This document shows positions 58,623 through 64,000 of a DNA stretch of 64,000 bases, in pieces. This DNA is from CAWAXW01 sp963786155 (lineage in GTDB: Bacteria; Actinomycetota; CADDZG01; WHSQ01). Within the stretch, counting starts at the first letter, position 1, and each line of letters starts with the position of its first letter. The notes beneath the pieces were generated by a model. That model made no database searches. It was not told the origin of the DNA and worked only from the letters and a program-made list of their open reading frames with translations. The stretch lies in the NCBI GenBank assembly GCA_963786155.1, contig CAWAXW010000006.1, forward strand, positions 1,736,001 through 1,800,000, given 5' to 3'. The position numbers were made by a program, and so were the translations under genes.

Positions 58623-60003
58623 TCAGTTCGGCAGGATGTTGTGGTTCACGCTGAATAGGTTGTTCGGGTCGTAACGTTTCTTGATCTCGACGAGCCGCTC
58701 CCACGTCCGACCAGGATATGCCTCTCGTACTCGCTCCGGGCCCTCGTCCGTGATGAAGTTCACGTAGGCGCCCGTATCTTCTTGTCGGATTGCGTCCGCG
58801 AACTCTTGGACCCCACGCGCTGCGCACCGACTTATCTGCCTCGCCCTCGTAGAAGGCAGCAACGTTCACCATGATGCGTGAGTTGCGATGAGCGTATGCA
58901 GTTGCATCCTCGGGCACGCGGCCGATGGCCCCGCCGAGCACGCGCAACTGGGCTACGCGCATGGGCGCATCGGATTCGTTAATGAAGCGAACGACTGTCG
59001 CCGCGACGTCGGCATCAACTCCGTCGATGAACATGGTCCGCGAGACGGCGGTCGGGTGATATCCCTCCTCGTCCGGGAAGTACATCTCGGGAAGGGTCGT
59101 CGGTTTGACCATGTCGGCGAGTGGAGGTGCGAGCTCGCGGAAGGGGGCGACGGCCTTCTCGCCGGCCTCGACATCACCCGCGTAAGTCATCAGGGCGAAG
59201 ACGACGAGCTTCCCGTGGGCCTCCTCCGGCAGGAATGGAAGCGGCGGTGCCGCCATGACGTTCGCGATCGTGGACAGCTCTTCGGGAGCGGCGTTAGCAA
59301 GCTCGATAAACGACTCGACGACTTCTGCGGCCGCCGGCAGGATGAGCATCCCTCCCACGATGGGCCCGACCTCGTGCAGGCGAAAATGAAGCCGCGTGAT
59401 GACGCCGAAGTTGCCCCCGCCCCCACGCAAAGCCCAGAAGAGATCCGGTTCCTTATCGGCGTCCACCTGCCTCAGCCGTCCATCCGCGGTTACGACCTCG
59501 GCGGCGAGCAGAGAATCGATCGTGAGGCCGTGCTTGCGGGAGAGGAATCCCACGCCGCCACCAACGGTGATGCCGCCGATCCCCACGGAACCCGCATCGC
59601 CGAAGCCGATGGCGAGTTCGTGTTCGGCCAGCGCTTTCGTCAACTCCACCGCGGTCAGGCCCGGCTCGACCCAGACGGTTCGGTTCTCGACATCGAGATC
59701 GAAAGAGTTCATGTTCCGCAGGTCGAGGACGATCCCACCTTCGGACGTGCTGTGGCCGGCCGCACTGTGTCCCCCACTGCGGATCGCCAGCTCCGTGCCG
59801 GTCTCTCGAGCCAGGTTCACGACGTGCGCCACGTCATCAGCATCGGCGGCCAGAACGATCACGGCGGGGCGAGCATCAAGTCCCCCATAGAAAGGAGTCC
59901 TGAGCGCGTCATATTCGGCGTCGTCCGGCCCGATCACCGCCCCTTGGACGGAGGAGCGCAGTTGCGGGATCGAGAGCGTCGTGGACGTCGACGAGTCATT
60001 CAT
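58623..60003 (-). CDS. FAD-linked oxidase, berberine-bridge-enzyme type, one frameshift
   Basis: The ATG at 60003 is preceded by GAGGAGG. FAD_binding_4 domain: ARPAVIVLAADADDVAHVV, AIRSGGHSAAGHSTSEGG (His of the family's covalent FAD site), VWVEPGLTAVELTKAL and GIGGITVGGGVGFLSRKHGL (no second, cysteinyl attachment visible). C-terminal BBE segment KRYDPNNLFSVNHNILPN. One extra G near 58812 (repaired AWVQEFADAIRQEDTGAYVNF); span 1,381 = 3n+1; about 459 residues. There is no signal peptide, so a cytoplasmic oxidase of sugars or phenolics; substrate unknown. Confidence 0.89.
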
Positions 60004-60223
60004 AAGACAGTCCTCCTCGGATACGGCTTGATTCTTAGACCGGGATCCATGGACCAACTAATCGGTACGAGCCCAGCAGAGAGATGACTCAATCACCACC
60101 CGGATATCCAACACCGGGCGTTCGTTGCTATTCCGATCTGCTCTCCGGTGCGATTAGTTTGCGTGTCCCGTCAGGTCTGAGTGGACAAGGAAACCCAACG
60201 ACCGCTTTCCAAAGGAGGGAATC

Positions 60224-60835
60224 GTGAAGAAGATCAAGGCAAGCCTGTTCATCTCGCTCGATGGGGTCGTCGAGGCCCCGGACCAGTGGCACTTCCCCTA
60301 TTTCAACGACGAGATGGGTGAGGCCGTTGATCGGGTGATGGGTCACGTCGACACACTCTTTCTCGGTCGCGAGACGTACGACAGCTTCGCCGGTGCGTGG
60401 CCTGAGCGGGAAGCAGCCGGTGGAGAGGACGCGGAGTTCGCCAAGGCATTCGGCGATGCACGCAAGATCGTCGTTTCCAACAAGCAGCTCGAGTTCACGT
60501 GGCGGAACTCCGAGCAGCTAGGGGGCGACCTCGTCGAGACCGTCACTGCCCTGAAGAACGAGCAGGGTGGCACGCACATCGCGATTAGCGGCTCACCTTC
60601 CGTCGTGCGCCAATTGTTGGCCGCCGGACTGATCGACGAGCTGCACCTGCTTGTCCACCCAATCGTCGTCGGCAAGGGAATGAAGCTCTTCGACGAAGGT
60701 GGCCCGATCCCGCTAAAGCTGCTGTCGTCCGACACCTTCAAGACCGGAGTTCTGAATCTCGTATATGGGCCTGCTGAGTCGCTCCGCGAGGGTACGTACG
60801 AAGATGCCAAGGCCCACATCCGCCAGTCCGAGTAG
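60224..60835 (+). CDS. Dihydrofolate-reductase-fold protein (RibD C-terminal family)
   Basis: 203 residues from the GTG at 60224 (AAAGGAGGG just upstream). KIKASLFISLDGVVEAPDQWHFPYF, DTLFLGRETYDSFAGAWP, KIVVSNKQLEF and HIAISGSPSVVRQLLAAGLIDELHLLVHPIVVG are typical of YyaP/RibD-C proteins. They bind NADPH and reduce small molecules; the true substrate of this subgroup is unknown. It heads a small same-strand group with the VOC and PPOX-class genes. Confidence 0.9.
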   Translation: MKKIKASLFISLDGVVEAPDQWHFPYFNDEMGEAVDRVMGHVDTLFLGRETYDSFAGAWPEREAAGGEDAEFAKAFGDARKIVVSNKQLEFTWRNSEQLGGDLVETVTALKNEQGGTHIAISGSPSVVRQLLAAGLIDELHLLVHPIVVGKGMKLFDEGGPIPLKLLSSDTFKTGVLNLVYGPAESLREGTYEDAKAHIRQSE

Positions 60836-60863
60836 CAGACCCGAGGACGAGGAGGGACGGATC

Positions 60864-61235
60864 ATGCTGGGAGAAGCAGAAGCGTTCAGCGGCTTTTCGA
60901 CAAACGACATCGAAGCAGCAAAGAAGTTCTACGGTGAGACGCTCGGCATCGATGTGTCGGAGAACAACGGCCTACTGGAGTTGAAGCTGGGCGGTGGAAC
61001 GACAGTCCTCGCCTACCCGAAGGACAACCACGAACCGGCAACCTTCACGATCCTCAACTTCCCGGTGTCCGACGTCGAAGCAGCCGTCGACGAACTCACT
61101 GAACGAGGCGTGAGCTTCGAGAAGTACGAAGGTTTCGACCAGGACGAGAAAGGCATCATGCGAGGCCAAGGCCCCGACATCGCCTGGTTCAAGGACCCCG
61201 CCGGCAACATCCTCTCCGTACTAAAGACCGAGTAG
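60864..61235 (+). CDS. Glyoxalase/VOC-superfamily protein
   Basis: 123 residues; ATG 60864 behind GGAGGG. One vicinal-oxygen-chelate module: FSTNDIEAAKKFYGETLGIDV, FTILNFPVSDVEAAVDELTERGV, IAWFKDPAGNILSVL. The usual first metal His of glyoxalases is not evident at the N-terminus, so it may be a binding protein rather than a metalloenzyme. It follows the RibD-type gene by 28 bases. Confidence 0.88.
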   Translation: MLGEAEAFSGFSTNDIEAAKKFYGETLGIDVSENNGLLELKLGGGTTVLAYPKDNHEPATFTILNFPVSDVEAAVDELTERGVSFEKYEGFDQDEKGIMRGQGPDIAWFKDPAGNILSVLKTE

Positions 61236-61326
61236 AAACATCTCGCTTGGAAGAGGCTCGTCGGCGGGCAGCGTTTGCGACAAGCCTGGCGTTGGCGAAA
61301 TGTGCTGGCCCGCCTAGGAGGGAAGA

Positions 61327-61770
61327 ATGATCGATCTCGGAGCCTTCGCAAAGCTCGTGCCGCTCGATCACGGACTCGTCGTGGTGTCGACGAGCCGAGC
61401 CGACGGCACGATCCAGTCATCGGTAGTAAACGCCGGCGTCCTCGACCACCCGATCTCGGGCAGGGAGGTCGTCGCGTTCGTGGCCGTCGGGACGTCCAAG
61501 CGCCTCGTCAACCTGCGCGCACGCCCGCGCGCAACCGTCGTAATCCGCGCCGGCTGGCAATGGGCGGGCGTCGCGGGCACCGTAGACCTTGCAGGGCCGG
61601 ACGATCCGCTAAACGGGATCGATCCCGAACGCCTGCGCCTCTTGCTGCGCGAGATCTTCACGGCCGCGGGCGGGACCCACGAGGACTTCAACGAGTACGA
61701 CCGAGTGATGGCGCAGGAGCGCCGGGTCGCGGTCCTCGTCGAACCCGAGCGCGTATACGGCAGCGGCTGA
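61327..61770 (+). CDS. PPOX-class (F420/FMN-binding split-barrel) protein
   Basis: 147 residues. The N-terminal LDHGLVVVSTSRADGTIQSSVVNAGVL and VAFVAVGTSKRLVNLRARPRATVVIRAGWQWAGVAGTVDL fit the flavin/F420 split-barrel family (pyridoxamine-5'-phosphate-oxidase-like); the R/K-rich stretch contacts the cofactor phosphate. Probably an oxidoreductase using F420 or FMN; choice not decided from sequence. GGAGGG precedes the ATG closely. Frame intact. Confidence 0.85.
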   Translation: MIDLGAFAKLVPLDHGLVVVSTSRADGTIQSSVVNAGVLDHPISGREVVAFVAVGTSKRLVNLRARPRATVVIRAGWQWAGVAGTVDLAGPDDPLNGIDPERLRLLLREIFTAAGGTHEDFNEYDRVMAQERRVAVLVEPERVYGSG

Positions 61771-61882
61771 TCCCCTAGCCGCCCCTGTGCAAGTGCACAA
61801 AGGAGGCGCGCGCGGGTGGCGTCGAAGAAGCCTGCGGACGGTCCCCGGGGAGGGGGCCCAATTCGTGATGGAGGGATCCGCC

Positions 61883-63775
61883 TTGCGTCGTCTCCGTGCG
61901 CTGTGCCTTGCCGTTATGTGTCTCTCGGTCCTGTTCCCGCCAGCCGCCTCGGCTCAGACCACCTATCCGGTGATCGATGAGCCCGTGCTTCGGCCCGACA
62001 CGCTGTGGGAGGAGACCGACTACGGCTACAAGTTGAAGTCGCTCAGCCTGCCGAGCGATCCCCACCCGACGATCTTCACGATGGAGGGGTACTCGGGCGC
62101 CAGCCGCCCGATGCCGAACATCTACCTCCGGATGGACGACGGCGAGCTGATGGCATTGCGGATCACCGACGGCGCAGGCCCCCGAGGTGACTACATGTCC
62201 GTGCAGGCCTCCACGCGCGGCACCGAATGCTCGGGCGGCTCGTTCAATCTTTACGACCGCCGCCACGCCTGGGACGGCTATCACATCGTCGAGTGGATCG
62301 CGAGGCAGGATTGGTCCAACGGAAATGTCGGCGAGTTCGGTTCGTCGTTCCCCGGCCAGACTGGCTACTGGGTCGCGACCACAAAGCCGCCGCACCTGAA
62401 GGCCGTGAGCGCCAACCTGTTGCACTCAGACATCTACCGAGACATCTTCATGCCGGGTGGAGTGCAGAACTATCTGTTCCCGACTCTGTGGACCTATGCC
62501 GCGGGCCCGCACCGCCTTCCCCAAGACAGTGCTCAAAGAGAAAGTTTCCAGAACGACGAGATCTGCCAGCAGTTACAAGCGTCGCGCTACAGCCCCTACG
62601 ACCTTCCCCAAGCTCAGAACGAGCCGCTCTTCGCCGCGGCCCGCGCCGTCGACGATGACTGGTATACCGCGCACGCGGCGATCACCTATGCCGACAACAT
62701 CAAGATCCCGTACTACCAGCAGACGAACTGGCAGGACGAGCAGGTCGGGCCCCGCGCGGTCGTGCTCTTCAACCACATCAACCCCAACCCCGTGACGATA
62801 GAGAACAGCGAGGGCCAGCAGGAGACCATCGTCCCCAAGAAGTTCGTCACCTCCAACGGCGACCACGGTCACGGCGGCTTCGCCGGACGCGATCGCTGGG
62901 CGTTCTTCGACATGTTCCTCCTGGACATGCCCGACACGACGGGTCTGTTCGACCATCAGTTCACGAACTACTTCGAGGCCGACGGCGACGGCACCGCGAC
63001 AGCGACGAAGTCGGGCGATGCATGGCCGTTCGAGGACACCGTCTACGAGAAGTCGTATCTGCACGAGGGAGGGGTCCTAAACGACACTCCCCCGGAGAGC
63101 GCCGAGGCGCCCGACACCTACATCTCGGGGGCCTCTCGCCAGAACTGGTTCCAGTACGCACCTGAGAACCTCGGGAGCGAGGTCCAGACGGCCCGCGGCG
63201 GATACCCCGATCAGCTCGAGTACACGAGCGAGCCCTTCACCGAGAACAAGGTGATCAGCGGTCCGATAATGATGAACCTGGCCGCGTCAATCTCGAGCAC
63301 CGATGCGGACTTCTACGTCTCGGTCTCCGATCTGTTCCCCGACGGCCGGGTCTCGTTCCTGCAGCGCGGGTTACTTAAGGCGTCTCATCGCCGGGTCGAT
63401 GACGATCGCTCGTACTACGCGGCCGATGGGGAGACGATGGTGCAGCCCTACATGTCACACACCAACCCGCAGCCGGTCGTTCCGAACGACATCGTCAACT
63501 ACAAGGTCGAGATCTTCCCCCTGGGCTACATCTGGCGCCCGGGACACAGGATCTTGATCCAGATCCACACACCTCCGATACTGGAGAAGATCTGGGGCTA
63601 CACGCCGACGCACCACCAACCGGCGGCGGTCACCGTGCACCACGACGCGGCCAACCAGAGCTGGATCCAATGGCCGGTCGTAACTCCAGACAACCCGATC
63701 CCCGAGAGCCAGACGCCGTGCCCGCTACAAGGAGGGTTCTTCTGCGCCGACGCGTCACCGTTCAACCTGCCGTAG
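61883..63775 (+). CDS. Secreted CocE/NonD-type hydrolase (X-Pro dipeptidyl-peptidase S15)
   Basis: About 630 residues. The TTG at 61883 is preferred: GGAGGG lies seven bases upstream and a signal peptide begins there (RRLRALCLAVMCLSVLFPPAASA); an ATG at 61868 is the alternative. Catalytic set: RGTECSGGSFNLYDRRHAWDGY, nucleophile elbow GEFGSSFPGQTGYW, WQDEQVGPRAVVLF (acid region) and SNGDHGHGGFAGRDRW (His). The C-terminal jelly-roll has ISGPIMMNLAASISSTDADFYVSVSDLFPDG and VEIFPLGYIWRPGHRILIQIHTPP. Intact, unlike its paralogue at 14375-16142. Substrate unknown (esters or proline peptides). Confidence 0.88.
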   Translation: MRRLRALCLAVMCLSVLFPPAASAQTTYPVIDEPVLRPDTLWEETDYGYKLKSLSLPSDPHPTIFTMEGYSGASRPMPNIYLRMDDGELMALRITDGAGPRGDYMSVQASTRGTECSGGSFNLYDRRHAWDGYHIVEWIARQDWSNGNVGEFGSSFPGQTGYWVATTKPPHLKAVSANLLHSDIYRDIFMPGGVQNYLFPTLWTYAAGPHRLPQDSAQRESFQNDEICQQLQASRYSPYDLPQAQNEPLFAAARAVDDDWYTAHAAITYADNIKIPYYQQTNWQDEQVGPRAVVLFNHINPNPVTIENSEGQQETIVPKKFVTSNGDHGHGGFAGRDRWAFFDMFLLDMPDTTGLFDHQFTNYFEADGDGTATATKSGDAWPFEDTVYEKSYLHEGGVLNDTPPESAEAPDTYISGASRQNWFQYAPENLGSEVQTARGGYPDQLEYTSEPFTENKVISGPIMMNLAASISSTDADFYVSVSDLFPDGRVSFLQRGLLKASHRRVDDDRSYYAADGETMVQPYMSHTNPQPVVPNDIVNYKVEIFPLGYIWRPGHRILIQIHTPPILEKIWGYTPTHHQPAAVTVHHDAANQSWIQWPVVTPDNPIPESQTPCPLQGGFFCADASPFNLP

Positions 63776-63847
63776 TCGAGTCGCCGTAGTGTCGCAGTTT
63801 CAAGAAACGACTGCCCCGGGCTCCGGGCTGTGCTGGGTGGGAGGGAG

Positions 63848-64000
63848 ATGACCGATACGTTAGGCGTTAAGGGCATCACGCACGTTTCACTCTCAGTAAG
63901 AGATCTCGACAGGAGCTTCGACTTCTATCACCGCGTCTTGGGCCTGAGCATCCTCGTTCCTCCTTTCGAGGGTGAGGTGTTCAAAGGACGCGAGGTCATG
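63848..64000 (+). CDS. Glyoxalase/VOC-family protein, N-terminal fragment (runs off window)
   Basis: ATG 63848 (AGGGAG directly upstream). Only 51 residues are present: GVKGITHVSLSVRDLDRSFDFYHRVLGLSILVPPFEG, the first half of a VOC module with the metal-type His in THVSLSV. It continues past the right edge, so family placement within VOC is open. Confidence 0.85.
   Translation, partial: MTDTLGVKGITHVSLSVRDLDRSFDFYHRVLGLSILVPPFEGEVFKGREVM

Noticed and set aside
2255..58812. True pseudogenes for all frameshifted genes
   Set aside because: Domains and lengths are normal once extra bases are dropped, premature stops within the restored frames are not seen in the isolated cases, and all net changes are insertions; decay would give mixed indels and stops.
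1..64000. CRISPR arrays, insertion sequences, attachment sites, tRNA and rRNA genes
   Set aside because: I looked for regularly spaced repeats, terminal inverted repeats, transposase or integrase domains, and cloverleaf-like or rRNA text and found none. A dedicated tRNA or repeat scan was not possible.

Overview
The window is GC-rich and densely coded, with many GTG/TTG starts, 1- to 14-base gene overlaps, a PknB-type Ser/Thr kinase and many exported proteins. This fits a heterotrophic member of the Actinomycetota, probably a poorly characterised, deep-branching lineage. That is inferred from gene content; there is no rRNA or other marker here. I saw no tRNA, rRNA, CRISPR, insertion sequence or phage gene. 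No gene-free gap exceeds 300 bases.

Layout. 0-2.9 kb: the 3' part of a molybdopterin oxidoreductase with fdhD, then a convergent crotonase. 2.9-5.4 kb: a PAS-PAS-winged-helix regulator divergent from a membrane Ser/Thr kinase. 5.4-9.9 kb: a secreted ceramidase-like enzyme divergent from a secreted Asp-box (BNR) protein. 9.9-11.5 kb: an arsenic module (arsC divergent from arsR-arsM). 12.0-29.7 kb: ten same-strand, closely spaced genes, all with export signals. Read 5' to 3' from 29.7 kb they encode a 606-residue protein with a C-terminal cupredoxin domain, a Tat-type amidohydrolase, a 185-residue secreted protein, a PQQ-type beta-propeller, two small cupredoxins, an alpha/beta hydrolase, a tandem ceramidase-like giant, a CocE/X-Pro peptidase and a GH92 mannosidase. 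29.9-31.9 kb: small unknowns and a lipoprotein. 32.0-39.0 kb: a branched-chain-type ABC importer (livFGHM plus binding protein) with an acyl-CoA synthetase between livG and livH. 39.1-42.9 kb: a DUF1697 protein, an SDR dehydrogenase, paaZ and a PaaI thioesterase. 43.0-47.5 kb: a secreted metallo-beta-lactamase-fold protein, a receiver-less OmpR-type DNA-binding protein, an ACT-domain protein and a DUF6351-type secreted protein. 47.5-51.7 kb: hydantoinase/oxoprolinase subunits and a GYD protein. 51.7-55.9 kb: a three-gene ABC-2 exporter divergent from an MFS exporter. 55.9-60.0 kb: an M14 carboxypeptidase, an M15 peptidase and a BBE-type FAD oxidase. 60.2-64 kb: a RibD/DHFR-fold reductase, a VOC protein, a PPOX-class protein, a second CocE hydrolase and a truncated VOC gene.

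How the genes may work together (inference): the cell appears to secrete lipid-, peptide-, ester- and mannoside-cleaving enzymes, possibly with an extracytoplasmic copper/quinoprotein redox chain. It would import small acids through the Liv-type transporter, activate them with the embedded CoA ligase, and degrade aromatics through phenylacetyl-CoA chemistry (paaZ, PaaI-type thioesterase).

Caution on sequence quality: about 20 genes carry reading-frame breaks. In every isolated case I could resolve, the frame is restored by removing bases (usually one extra G after a C, several times inside ATC-G-ATC), never by adding one. Four zones (about 6.4-7.9, 14.6-15.9, 17.4-18.9 and 56.1-57.6 kb) are so dense in breaks that their proteins can only be read in pieces. 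I treat these as probable consensus errors rather than true pseudogenes, and give the full gene spans.
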